Below, piece after piece: positions 9,795 to 19,695 of a DNA stretch of 64,000 nt (positions within the stretch are counted from its first letter, which is position 1; each line of letters begins with the position of its first letter). The position numbers were made by a program, and so were the translations under genes. The notes below the pieces were generated by a model. The model did no database searches and was not told the DNA's origin. It worked only from the letters and a program-made list of their open reading frames with translations. The DNA comes from an uncultured Clostridia bacterium (GTDB taxonomy: Bacteria > Bacillota_A > Clostridia > TANB77 > CAG-508), in the NCBI GenBank assembly GCA_944393405.1, contig CALYAC010000006.1:46102-110101 (forward strand). The letters are read 5' to 3'.

Positions 9795-11060
9795 TCAATT
9801 CATACCAGCTGTATAGCCAGTAGAATATGCTATCTGTAAATTAAATCCTCCTGTATATGCATCTACATCAATTATCTCTCCTGCAAAATATAGTCCTTTA
9901 ATAAATTTTGACTCCATTGTTTTAGGATTTATTTCATTTGTTTTTATTCCTCCTGATGTAATTATTGCTTCTTCTATCGGCCTAAATCCACTTATATATA
10001 TATCAAAATTCTTTAATAGCATTACTAAATTCTTTCTTTCTTCTTTCGTTACTTCATTTACTTGTTTATTCGGATTAATTTTAGACATCTTAATCACTAC
10101 ATCTATCATTTTTCTAGGTAATAACTTATTTAAACAATTTTTAAATTCTTTGTTTTTCTCTTCATTAAAATCTCTTAAGATTCTATCATCTAACTTTTTT
10201 TCTGAAAGTGCTGGTTTTAAATCAATTCTTAGAATAATCTTATTATTTTTCAACAGTTCATCTACATTTTTATATCTTAACAAATGAGCTGAGCTACTTA
10301 ACACTGTTGGTCCGGACACTCCAAAATGAGTAAATAGCATTTCTCCAAAATCTTCATATATTAATTTATTTTTATCTATATCAATTAATTTCATAGCTAT
10401 ATTTTTTAGTCCTAATCCTTGCATTTCTTTACATATATTTAGGCTATTACCTTTTGATGTTAATGGAACTAAAGAAGGTTTTATTCTATTAATTGTATGT
10501 CCTAATTCTTCAGCCATCATATATCCATCTCCTGTAGATCCAGTTCCGGGATAACTTTTACCTCCAGTAGCTAGAATCACTTTATCTCCTTCTATATTCT
10601 TTTTTTCTCCATTTATTTCTACAGAAATACCATAAACTTCTTTATTTTTATTTACTAAAATTTTATTTACTTTACAGTTTGTTATAATCTTCACTCCATT
10701 TTTTTCAGCTTCTTTAATTAATGCTTTTTGAACATCTTGAGCTTTATCAGAAACCGGAAATATTCTATTTCCTCTTTCTACTTTTGTTTCGATACCTTGC
10801 CTTTTTAGAATTTTTAAAATATCTCTATTAGTAAAATTGTTAAAAGCACTGTATAAAAATTTACCGTTTCCAGGAACATTTTTTATAAAATCTTCCATTG
10901 GAAGACTACTAGTTATATTACATCTTCCTTTACCAGTAATTAAAATCTTTCTGCCCGGCATTTCCATTTTTTCTAATATTAAAACTTCATTTCCATTTTT
11001 TGATGAAGAAATAGCAGCTAATAATCCAGCTGCTCCTCCTCCTATTATTAATACTTTCAT
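9795..11060 (-). CDS. HI0933/YhiN-family FAD-dependent oxidoreductase
   Basis: Flavoprotein of the BaiN/YhiN family. The N-terminal Rossmann motif VLIIGGGAAGLLAAISSS binds FAD; GRKILITGKGRCNITS and LATGGKSYPGTGSTGDGY are family hallmarks; the C-terminal GGFNLQIAYSTGYTAG closes the FAD site. 421 aa is typical. Some members are linked to bile-acid reduction, but most are uncharacterised, so no substrate is assigned. ATG at 11060 sits one base after the stop of the upstream PLP enzyme gene, indicating translational coupling. Confidence 0.9.
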   Translation of the reverse strand: MKVLIIGGGAAGLLAAISSSKNGNEVLILEKMEMPGRKILITGKGRCNITSSLPMEDFIKNVPGNGKFLYSAFNNFTNRDILKILKRQGIETKVERGNRIFPVSDKAQDVQKALIKEAEKNGVKIITNCKVNKILVNKNKEVYGISVEINGEKKNIEGDKVILATGGKSYPGTGSTGDGYMMAEELGHTINRIKPSLVPLTSKGNSLNICKEMQGLGLKNIAMKLIDIDKNKLIYEDFGEMLFTHFGVSGPTVLSSSAHLLRYKNVDELLKNNKIILRIDLKPALSEKKLDDRILRDFNEEKNKEFKNCLNKLLPRKMIDVVIKMSKINPNKQVNEVTKEERKNLVMLLKNFDIYISGFRPIEEAIITSGGIKTNEINPKTMESKFIKGLYFAGEIIDVDAYTGGFNLQIAYSTGYTAGMN

Positions 11061-11061
11061 T

Positions 11062-12309
11062 TTATACTCCCATATTTTGTATTGCTTTTAATACACCAAT
11101 TTTTCCATATTCATATGTAAGGCCTCCCTGCATATATGCAATATATGGATCTCTTATTGGTCCATCACATGACAATTCAATAGATGAGCCTTGTGTAAAT
11201 GCTCCTGCCGCCATAATAACTTGATCTGTATATCCTGGCATATCCCATGGCTCAGGTATTGAGTCTGAATCTATCGGTGATCCCATTTGTATACCTTGAC
11301 AATATTTTATAAGTTTTTCTCTATCTCTAAATATTATTGTTTGAACAATATCTGCTCTTTTATCATTATATCTTGGTTCAACATCAAATCCTAAGTCTTC
11401 TAAAATCTTGCTTGCAAATACAGCAGTTTTTAAACTACTTGCTACAACAGATGGTGCCATAAATATACCTTGTAAAAAAGATTTAGTTATACCTAAAGAA
11501 GGCCCTACTTCCTTTCCTTCTCCCGGAGCTGTTAATCTTTCAGCAGCCAAATTAACAAGTTCAGCCTTTCCGGCTATATATGCACCATTAGGAGCAATAC
11601 CTCCTCCTAAATTTTTTATTAAAGAACCAACTATTACATCTGCTCCAATTTCAATAGGTTCTTTTGTGTCTACAAATTCACAGTAACAATTATCTATCAT
11701 TATAATTACATCTTTATCTATATTTCTTATACATTTTATTACTTTTTCTAATTGCTCTAAATCTATACTTTTTCTAGTACTATAGCCTTTAGATCTTTGA
11801 ATTTCAATTAATTTTACTTTTCCTTTTTTTAATCTTTCTTCTATTTTTTCATAATCAAAATCATCATTAACTAAGTCTATTTTTTCAAAGTTTATTCCAT
11901 ATGATTTTAATGAACTTGGATTATCTACAATTCCTATTACTTCATCTAAAGTATCATATGGTTTTCCTGTTATGCTAAGCATAATATCTCCAGGTCGTAA
12001 AAAGGCAAATAAAGCTACTGTTAAAGCATGTGTACCTGAGATAAATTGTCCCCTAACAATGCAGTCTTCTGCTTTAAATATATCAGCAAAAACTCTTTCA
12101 CATGTATCTCTTCCTATATCTCCATATCCATATCCTGTTGTTTGATTAAAATGCATATCAGATATTTTATTTTCCTGAAAAGCCTTTAAAACTTTTAAAG
12201 AGTTAATTTCACAAATTTCATCAATCTTCTTAAAAACTGGTTCCACTTTTTTTTCTGTTTCTTTTGCTAATTTAACTAATCTATCTGATATTCCAAGTTC
12301 GTTATACAT
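11062..12309 (-). CDS. PLP-dependent methionine gamma-lyase family protein (aluminium-resistance type)
   Basis: 415-aa fold-type I PLP enzyme of the Met_gamma_lyase/YnbB group. It shows NQTTGYGYGDIGRD, the phosphate-binding SGTHALTVALFA, IMIDNCYCEF (cofactor-binding Asp) and GSLIKNLGGGIAPNGAY, where K is the probable Schiff-base lysine. The physiological reaction is not established for this group; aluminium resistance is a historical label. ATG at 12309 follows AGGAAA. Upstream partner of the flavoprotein gene. Confidence 0.85.
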   Translation of the reverse strand: MYNELGISDRLVKLAKETEKKVEPVFKKIDEICEINSLKVLKAFQENKISDMHFNQTTGYGYGDIGRDTCERVFADIFKAEDCIVRGQFISGTHALTVALFAFLRPGDIMLSITGKPYDTLDEVIGIVDNPSSLKSYGINFEKIDLVNDDFDYEKIEERLKKGKVKLIEIQRSKGYSTRKSIDLEQLEKVIKCIRNIDKDVIIMIDNCYCEFVDTKEPIEIGADVIVGSLIKNLGGGIAPNGAYIAGKAELVNLAAERLTAPGEGKEVGPSLGITKSFLQGIFMAPSVVASSLKTAVFASKILEDLGFDVEPRYNDKRADIVQTIIFRDREKLIKYCQGIQMGSPIDSDSIPEPWDMPGYTDQVIMAAGAFTQGSSIELSCDGPIRDPYIAYMQGGLTYEYGKIGVLKAIQNMGV

Positions 12310-12335
12310 TTTTATTTTCCTTTCCTATTTTATAA

Positions 12336-14150
12336 TTATTCTACATTTTCTACATTTTCTGAATTATCTATTGTTACATTATCTTCATCAGCTTCACTAC
12401 TATCAGTACTATCAATATTATCTGTATAGTAATCGTTTCCATACCATTCATCTGATCTATAATATTTTCCAATAAACTCTGGTGTTAAATTGTCTATATC
12501 ATATACTGGTTCTTGAATAATTTTTCCTTCTGAATCAATAACTCCCCATTTACCATTTAATCTAATTCCAGCAAATCCATATTTATTTACTTCTGTTACC
12601 ATATCATATTCGTTTGGTACAACTGTATTTCCATCTTTGTCTACAAATCCCCATTTATCATTTATTCTTTTTGCATAAATTTTATTATTAGGAAATACCT
12701 CTTGAGCCGTTAATTCTTTTCCTGTAAAATCAAAGTATTTCATATCTTTTTCTGATAATACTCTTATATAATTATCAGCTATATCTATACCTGCATTATC
12801 CATTGAAACTATTACTTGCATATCTTTGTTTATTAAACTTACTGTATTTGTTTCTGATATATTTGCTTGAAGTAATTCTGTATTATCTATTTTAAAAATA
12901 CTATTATATTTTAAATCAACAAGAGATTTACCTGTTAAGTCTATAATTCCGCTCTTTTGTGAACTAGAAACTATAAAATAATTATTATCTAATTCTTCTA
13001 TATAGCTATATCCTTTATCTATTACAACATTACCATTATTATCAATTATTTTATATATATCATCTGCTCCATATACAATGCTATGCTTTCCATCTTTAGT
13101 TGGAGTTCTTGAAACATATCCATCTGTTACTTCATTTCCGTTAGCATCTATTATTGTTTGAACTCCATCTTTTTCTGCTTTTAAATAAATTCCTCCCCAT
13201 ATTAGTTTTGTATATTGAGGTTCTATTTTTATTTTTCCATCCATATCTACTAGTCCATATTTTCCATTTCTCTGAACTGTAAATACATTATTAGTTGCAT
13301 TATATATTATACCTTCGTATTCGTGATTTAAAATTTGTTTTTTATTTTTTAAAACTCCAGCTTGTCCATCTTTATATGCAATTAAGTAAATATTATTATC
13401 GTCATCTATTTCTGTAATCCTAGATATTTCTGTATATTCTGTATCTAATATTACATCTCCTTTATAATCTATATATCCGTATCTATATCCATTTTCACCT
13501 ATATTGCATACAATAAATCCAGTCTTTTGGTATTTAGAATCTACATTATAATAATTATCTACTGTAATATTATCATATTCTACATCAATAACATTTACTC
13601 CATTTAAATTGATTACTCCCTGTTTTTCATCTTGCTCTACTAAGAACATTCCTTCTTTATATATTACTGCTGATATCTCATCATAAATCGGATCTGTTAT
13701 TTCTTTGCCGTCTAAATCTATTAATCCATATTTTCCATCTTTTTTATATTTTAGTACAGATTTTTCAAATGGAATACCATCTGCTGTTGTCTCTGTTGGA
13801 ATTGCTTCTATAGTTTGATATCCTGTAAGTATTTGTTCTTTCTTATCATTTAGTATTTTAGTTTCATATTCTCCTGTTTCGGTATTATAGTTAGACATAC
13901 AAATAAATATTGGCTTTGATGGATTAGGTATTTGTATAATATCATAAGAAGGATCTACTAATACGTTTCCTTTGTCATCTATTACTCCGTACCTATTATC
14001 TATACAAATAGTATTATATTTAATATCTGATACTGTTTCTATATCATAAACATATTTAGCCCTTTTACTAAAATGTAATACTAATACTGTTGCAATAATA
14101 GCAATTATAGCCACAATCATAATAATTATTATTAATTTATTTTTATTCAT
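12336..14150 (-). CDS. membrane-anchored WG-repeat protein
   Basis: An N-terminal transmembrane anchor (about residues 5-27, IIIIMIVAIIAIIATVLVL) is followed by roughly ten WG-type repeats of the form KYGLIDLDGKEI, KWGFVDKDGN, KWGVIDSEGK, each about 45-50 residues and probably forming an extracellular beta-propeller-like array. The C-terminus is Asp/Glu/Asn rich. 604 aa. WG-repeat proteins have no fixed function and often serve as binding scaffolds. ATG at 14150 follows GGAGAGAG. It sits 18 bases downstream of the CNNM gene and may be cotranscribed. Confidence 0.8.
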   Translation of the reverse strand: MNKNKLIIIIMIVAIIAIIATVLVLHFSKRAKYVYDIETVSDIKYNTICIDNRYGVIDDKGNVLVDPSYDIIQIPNPSKPIFICMSNYNTETGEYETKILNDKKEQILTGYQTIEAIPTETTADGIPFEKSVLKYKKDGKYGLIDLDGKEITDPIYDEISAVIYKEGMFLVEQDEKQGVINLNGVNVIDVEYDNITVDNYYNVDSKYQKTGFIVCNIGENGYRYGYIDYKGDVILDTEYTEISRITEIDDDNNIYLIAYKDGQAGVLKNKKQILNHEYEGIIYNATNNVFTVQRNGKYGLVDMDGKIKIEPQYTKLIWGGIYLKAEKDGVQTIIDANGNEVTDGYVSRTPTKDGKHSIVYGADDIYKIIDNNGNVVIDKGYSYIEELDNNYFIVSSSQKSGIIDLTGKSLVDLKYNSIFKIDNTELLQANISETNTVSLINKDMQVIVSMDNAGIDIADNYIRVLSEKDMKYFDFTGKELTAQEVFPNNKIYAKRINDKWGFVDKDGNTVVPNEYDMVTEVNKYGFAGIRLNGKWGVIDSEGKIIQEPVYDIDNLTPEFIGKYYRSDEWYGNDYYTDNIDSTDSSEADEDNVTIDNSENVENVE

Positions 14151-14168
14151 ACATCTCTCTCCTTTGTT

Positions 14169-15537
14169 TTAATCTTTATCTTCTTTTTCTTCTGTGTCTT
14201 TATTTTTATCTATATTCTCATCTGCATCTTCCTCTTCTACTTCTTCTTTCAAATTTTTACATACTTTTACATATTTTATTCTTCTATCTTCTATTTCTTC
14301 TACTTTATATGTTAAATTTTCATCTTCTATAACTGGTTTTTCTGTTTCGTCTGGTATTCTACCTAATAAATCTAATAAATATCCTGATAAAGTCTCATAA
14401 TCTCCTTCTGGTATTTCTACTCCAAATAATCTATTTAATTCATATAGAGTAATAGTACCATTTAATAAATATGTGTTTTCATCTATTTTTTTTACGTCAA
14501 TTTCTTCATCATCATATTCATCAAATATATTACCTACGATTTCTTCTATTATATCTTCCATAGTTATAACTCCGGCAGTTCCTCCATATTCATCAATTAC
14601 AACTGCCATTTGTACTTTGTTTTGTTGCATTTCTTTAAATAATTCATCTATATCTTTAGACTCTGGTATAAAATATGCCTCTCTCATTAATTTCTTTAAA
14701 TCTATCTTCTTGTTATTTTTTAATGGTTTTATTAAATCTTTTACAAATAAAATTCCTTTTATATTATCAATACTTTCATCATATACAGGTATTCTACTAT
14801 ATTTATATTCATCAATTTTTTCTAATAACTTATTTATATCATCATTTATATCTATAGCATACATATCTGTTCTAGGTGTCATTATTTCAGATACTACAAT
14901 ATCATTAAATTGAAAAACATTATTTAATAATTGTTTTTGTTCCTTTTCAATCGTTCCTTTTTCTTCACCTTCGTCTATCATCATTTTTATCTCTTCTTCT
15001 GTAACAATTTCTTCTTCTGCTTCTCCTACACCAAATATTTTAGAAATCATATTTGTTGATATTGTAAGTAATTTTACAAGTGGAGCTGTTATTATTGAGA
15101 TAGCTCTTATAACTCCGATTGTTGCATATGATATTTTTTCATAATATTTCATTGCTAATCTTTTTGGAACTAATTCACCAAAAACAAGTGTAAAGAATGA
15201 AAGTATTATTGTTATAAGTACAATTGAAATACCTCTCCAAACATCTATTGTAAAAAATGGCATTGCTTCACTTAGAACTGGTGCCAATTTGTCTGCAAAT
15301 GCATCTGAAGCAAACGCACTTGATAAAAATCCTGCTAAAGTTATTCCTATTTGTATTGTTGATAAAAATTTGCTAGGAGTTTTCAACATCTTTAATATCT
15401 GTTTTGCTTTTTTATTACCGCTCCTTTGCTTCCCTTTCTATTTTTGCATCATTTAGTGAAATAAAAGCTAATTCAGTAGCTGCAAAGTATGCATTTACTA
15501 AAATTAAAATTGCTAAAAAAATAATTTGTGATAACAT
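14169..15537 (-). CDS. CNNM/CorC-type transporter (hemolysin family), requires +1 frameshift at CGG
   Basis: DUF21 membrane domain, two CBS domains and a CorC/HlyC domain, as in CNNM-type Mg2+ (or related) transporters. The first 39 codons start at ATG 15537 and encode the first membrane helix (QIIFLAILILVNAYFAATE) ending AKIEREAKE. Then C at 15420 begins CGG, followed by TAA. Skipping that C continues as GNKKAKQILKMLKTPSKFL, the normal family sequence. The ATG at 15389 has no ribosome site, so the rest is not an independent gene. Combined length is 455 aa, usual for the family. CBS motifs such as VSEIMTPRTDM and AVVIDEYGGTAGVITMEDI are intact. Confidence 0.85.
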
Positions 15538-15658
15538 TTATCCATATCCTTCCTATGTAATTTAGTATAAAACTTAATATTTTTATTATATACTATTTTT
15601 TTATTTTTACATATATTATGATAATTTATTTAGTAAGTATTGTCAAGGATTCCAAAAG

Positions 15659-15687
15659 AAAAATAGACCAAAAAAGGTCTATTTTTT
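15659..15687 (-). terminator. terminator of the surface-protein transcript
   Basis: AAAATAGACC / GGTCTATTTTT stem with T-runs on both sides, downstream of the LPRTG protein gene. Confidence 0.75.
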
Positions 15688-15757
15688 CAATAAGTTTTAT
15701 TCTCATTATTTCACTATAATTTTTATTTATTTTACTAATATTTATATAATATAAATA

Positions 15758-17029
15758 TTAGTATCCAGTTCTTGGAAGATTTACCTCTTTTTCACCATAT
15801 GTAGTTAAATTACCATCTTCAACTTTTTTATCTTCATCTTCTGGTTTTTTATAATTATTTACATCAACACTATATTTTTGATTTAATTTAACGTCTATTT
15901 CAATTAATTCATCATATATGGTATATCCATCTGGTGATTTTATTTCTTCTATATAATATTTTCCTGGCAATATTCCTGAAATTTCAGCTTTTCCTTCTTC
16001 ATTAGTTGTTATATCAGAATAAACTACTTCTTTATTTTCATTTAAAATATTAAATTTTGCACCTGCTAAATATTTACTAGTCTCCGCATCTTTTTTTATC
16101 AATTCTATTGTAGTTGTATTTTTTAAATAATTTACAACTAATTTACTATTTTCATATTCATAGTCCCCTGCTGCTAACGCATAGCTTTGTTTGTTACTGT
16201 CAGGAGATTTACCATATAAAATAGGTCTTGTCTTCATATTAGCTATAACTTCTAATTCAAATTTTCCGTCTTCTATCAATTCTGTTATAGGTATTAATAT
16301 CTTAAATTTTTCACTTGAACTAAATTCTTTTTTTTCATTATTATTTATATCAACAATTTTTACATTATTCAAATTAACATTTTTTAATTTTACTGAATAT
16401 TCTGTACTCTCTACATTTGTCTCAACTTCATACGTTTTTGATGCATAACTTTTATCAATATCATCTAATTTCCATGATTTATCATCTGTTTTTATCTCTA
16501 TAATTGCTGATGGTTTGGTTTGATTTGATTTTCTTGCTGCATTTGATATTTTTATAGCTGCATTTAGCACTCTTTCTCCTTGTTTATTTAATCCTGAAAA
16601 ATCATCCCAATCATAATTATACATCATATCATACACGGCCATTTTTGTTGCTGCAAAAGCTTCAATATCACTATTACAACCTAAGCTTTCGGCACTAACA
16701 AAGGGATATCCATTATTTACAGCCCTCCATATCTTTGAGTTATTTACTAAATCATCTACTTTAACAGTATATTCATCTGTTTCAGTTACTCCTGGTAAAT
16801 TTCTATTTAAGCAATATGCTGGATACTCTATTCCATTTTTTTCATATACTACAAATTCTACTCCCACTTTAATATCCTTATACATTAAGCAAACTATTTC
16901 TCCTTTAGAATATAAATCTGCTTCATCTATTAAATATGTAGCTGCTTTAGATACATTTGAAAAAATGCATAATGTTGTAGTAATAAAAATTAAAATAAAT
17001 GTTATTAATATTATCTTTTTTATTTGCAT
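15758..17029 (-). CDS. secreted TQXA/SpaA-type surface protein ending in LPRTGY
   Basis: Signal peptide (residues 1-29, cleavage near VSKAA). A thioester (TQXA) domain follows with the reactive-type Cys73 in YPAYCLNRN, but the position usually held by Gln in TQxA is Lys129 (FAATKMAVYD). A C-terminal SpaA/prealbumin-like domain (about 310-395) has KKDAETSKYLAGAKF and GKYYIEEIKSPDGY, with Lys and Glu for an isopeptide bond. The protein ends LPRTGY, a sortase motif with no hydrophobic segment or charged tail after it. 423 aa. A sortase gene lies just upstream, so it is the likely partner. Spacing of the two genes suggests one operon. Confidence 0.82.
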   Translation of the reverse strand: MQIKKIILITFILIFITTTLCIFSNVSKAATYLIDEADLYSKGEIVCLMYKDIKVGVEFVVYEKNGIEYPAYCLNRNLPGVTETDEYTVKVDDLVNNSKIWRAVNNGYPFVSAESLGCNSDIEAFAATKMAVYDMMYNYDWDDFSGLNKQGERVLNAAIKISNAARKSNQTKPSAIIEIKTDDKSWKLDDIDKSYASKTYEVETNVESTEYSVKLKNVNLNNVKIVDINNNEKKEFSSSEKFKILIPITELIEDGKFELEVIANMKTRPILYGKSPDSNKQSYALAAGDYEYENSKLVVNYLKNTTTIELIKKDAETSKYLAGAKFNILNENKEVVYSDITTNEEGKAEISGILPGKYYIEEIKSPDGYTIYDELIEIDVKLNQKYSVDVNNYKKPEDEDKKVEDGNLTTYGEKEVNLPRTGY

Positions 17030-17113
17030 ATATATATATAATTCCTTTCTTAAAATTTAATGCATTATTAATCTTATATAATTTATTAATTTTTTCTCAT
17101 AATTTTATCTAAA

Positions 17114-17810
17114 CTATTTAATCTCTATTGCTTGAATACATCTTCTATATTCATACATATTCTCTACACAAGTAATTAATGTAATCCTATTATCTTTTGT
17201 ATTTTCTATATACTCCCAATTTGTTTGTTTAATGATTTTATTCATAATTACTTTATACTCTCTTTTTCCATATTTTGTCTCATAGATTATTTTATCTCCG
17301 AATTCTTAATTCTTTAATTTTCTGAAAAAAATTACAATCTATTCCTCTATTATGCCCAGCTAGTGCAACATTTCCATCCCATATTGGTGTTTCATTAAAA
17401 TGTCCAACTGCTGTTGCTAAAATATTTTGTGATGTACCTTTTTCTATAGGAGCATCTATATTTATCTTTGGTATCTTTATTCTCCAACCATTTTCCTTAT
17501 TTGCATTACTAATTATCTTATATCTTTCTTCATTTTCTGTATTTAAATTATCAGTCGCATATCCTATTTGCATTATTTCTGTACTTATTTTCTTTGAATT
17601 TATCAATTTGACTGAAATACTTTTATCTTTTATATATAAATTTTCTTTTACTTTATTTTGTTTAATTTCTATTTCTTCTCTAGATAAAATATATTTATTT
17701 TCATATATTTTAAAAACATATATATCTAGCAATACTATTAATACTATTAAACAAAAAGTTAAAACACTGAAAAAAATAATATTAATAGATCTTTGGTTGA
17801 TTTTTAACAC
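17114..17810 (-). CDS. sortase, requires +1 frameshift at CGG to reach its catalytic cysteine
   Basis: Membrane-anchored transpeptidase (N-terminal helix at residues 12-34). Residues 1-170 carry the catalytic His153 in ALAGHNRG. The frame then reads CGG AGA TAA; skipping the C at 17300 continues GDKIIYETKYGKREYKV to TLITC (Cys214) and YEYRR (Arg222/223), completing the His-Cys-Arg triad and giving 231 aa. No start codon with a ribosome site precedes the distal part. GTG at 17810 follows AGGAGGATGATAT. Class D-like by length and neighbour, but class is uncertain. Presumably anchors the downstream LPRTG protein. Confidence 0.85.
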
Positions 17811-18075
17811 ATATCATCCTCCTATTTTTTTATAAAAAACGTTTAATTTGTTACTTTGGATTTATATAATAAGAATCAAATGTTTTAATAAATTTTTTTA
17901 AATTAAATTTGAATTAAAATTAACTTTCTGAACTTTAAAAATAAATAATTTACAACCATTAATTAATTGATTAGATAAATTAATCTATAAATTGCAATTT
18001 TAGATTACTTTTATAGTACTACAATTTCCAAAAATTGTAAAGTATTTTTCATCGACATTTTTTGACATTTATATA
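17811..18075 (-). promoter_or_regulatory. long leader of the sortase operon
   Basis: About 250 AT-rich bases without a gene. The minus strand contains TTTACA-17-TACTAT near 18040-18012 and a second -10-like TATATAA near 17862. An ACAATTT/AAATTGT palindrome (18022-18039) overlaps the distal promoter. I recognise no riboswitch. Confidence 0.35.
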
Positions 18076-18081
18076 GCACAT

Positions 18082-18123
18082 AAAAAAAGCAATAATATCT
18101 TAATATAATATTATTGCTTTTTT
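18082..18123 (-). terminator. terminator of the two-component operon
   Basis: AAAAAAGCAATAATAT / ATATTATTGCTTTTTT stem directly after the histidine kinase stop codon; near perfect and symmetric. Confidence 0.8.
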
Positions 18124-18131
18124 CTTACACT

Positions 18132-19670
18132 CTAATTTTTATCCAAGTGATCAGTTTCTATTTTGTCTTCTTTATTTTCCTTACAATCAAGTTCAAAATA
18201 AAACTCTACTCCTTCTTCATGGTTTATTACTCCATACTCATTTTTATAATTATTCATTATAGCTTTAACTAATGCAAGACCTATTCCTGTTCCGCCATCA
18301 GCTCTATTTCGTGAACTATCTTCTTTATAAAATCTTCCCCAGATTTTGTCTATATTTTCTTCTGGTATTTTATCTCCTGTATTATATACAGAGACTCTTA
18401 CTTTTTCATCATCTTTTGATTTTTCTGCTTTCACTATAATTTCTTTCTTATTATCTATTTTCTTTGCATGTTTAATAGCATTTGTTAAATAGTTAGTAAC
18501 AACTTGTTCTATATAAAAATCATCTGCATATACTTGTAAATTGTTATCTGCTATAATTGTAACATTTATTTCATTTTCTTCAAGCATTACTTTTGATTTT
18601 CTAACTACTTCATTTATCAATTCTGTTAAATTAAAATATTTATTATTGAATTCTCTTTTTCCATATTCTAACTTCATAAGTTCTAATAATTGTTTAACTA
18701 ATTTATCCATCTTATTTGATTCATCTAAAATTACTTCTGCATAAAATTTTTTAGATTCTTCGTCTGTATTTACATTTTCTATCAAACCTTCTGCATATCC
18801 CTGAATCAAAGCTATCGGAGTTTTTAATTCATGGGAAACATCTGAAATAAATTGCTTTCTCATTTCATCTATTTTAGATTTTTCTTCAATATCTTTTTCT
18901 AGTTCTGAATTATTAGTTCTTAACTGTTTTATTGTTCTTTCCAATTTATCTGACATTATATTTATATTTTTTCCAAGTTCATTTATTTCATCATCTGTTT
19001 CTACTATTTGATATTTTTGACTAAAGTCTAATTTCGCCATTTTGTCTGTAATATCATTAAGTTGAACTATTGGTGAAGTAAATTTCTTTGAAATATATGA
19101 TGCAATAATTGCTGATATTATAATAATTATTATACCTATAAATACTAATGCTCTATTAGATATTTGAACACTTTCTTCTATAGGAACTGCAGGTATGCTT
19201 ATATATAAATAATATCCATTATCTAAACTTCCAGATAATAATATATAACTTATATTGTTTCGAATATCATTTATTTTTCTAACTTCTATTTTTGAATCTG
19301 AATAAACTGGTTTTTCATTTTTATCATAATTATTGGCTTGTACAAGCATATTCATAGCAGAATACAAATCTTTATCTGTACTAAAAATTATTGTATTTGT
19401 ATCAGTTTCTATAAATATGTCGAAATTATTATTGTATGCTATTCTTTTTAATTCTTCTTCAATATTAATATTCATATTATTAGAATTGTAGTAATCGTTT
19501 ATTCTTGCATATAGTTGTTTTACAGTATTAGTTTTAGAATACAAATAAAAAGATTCTAAAACTACACTATTTATTATAACAAGTACTAAAATAATTATAG
19601 TTATAATAATACACATTGTAAAAAACAATCTAAATCTTACTGATTTAAAATTTCTTTTTATTTTTGACAT
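18132..19670 (-). CDS. membrane sensor histidine kinase
   Basis: 512 aa. Two membrane helices (about 11-35 and 172-192) flank an extracytoplasmic sensor domain of about 135 residues. Then HAMP, a HisKA dimerisation domain with the phosphoacceptor His in SDVSHELKTPIALIQGYAEGL, and HATPase_c with N box (YLTNAIKHA), NTGDKIP and GGTGIGLALVKAI. It autophosphorylates and passes phosphate to the adjacent OmpR-type regulator. The start, 25 bases after the regulator gene, marks a two-gene operon. The stimulus is unknown. Confidence 0.93.
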   Translation of the reverse strand: MSKIKRNFKSVRFRLFFTMCIIITIIILVLVIINSVVLESFYLYSKTNTVKQLYARINDYYNSNNMNINIEEELKRIAYNNNFDIFIETDTNTIIFSTDKDLYSAMNMLVQANNYDKNEKPVYSDSKIEVRKINDIRNNISYILLSGSLDNGYYLYISIPAVPIEESVQISNRALVFIGIIIIIISAIIASYISKKFTSPIVQLNDITDKMAKLDFSQKYQIVETDDEINELGKNINIMSDKLERTIKQLRTNNSELEKDIEEKSKIDEMRKQFISDVSHELKTPIALIQGYAEGLIENVNTDEESKKFYAEVILDESNKMDKLVKQLLELMKLEYGKREFNNKYFNLTELINEVVRKSKVMLEENEINVTIIADNNLQVYADDFYIEQVVTNYLTNAIKHAKKIDNKKEIIVKAEKSKDDEKVRVSVYNTGDKIPEENIDKIWGRFYKEDSSRNRADGGTGIGLALVKAIMNNYKNEYGVINHEEGVEFYFELDCKENKEDKIETDHLDKN

Positions 19671-19695
19671 CTTCTATTTTCCTTTATTAATATTT

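Noticed and set aside
15740..15775. Sorting-signal tail after LPRTG in another frame
   Set aside because: Beyond the stop the DNA is AT-rich but encodes no continuous hydrophobic segment followed by basic residues, and there is no CGG.
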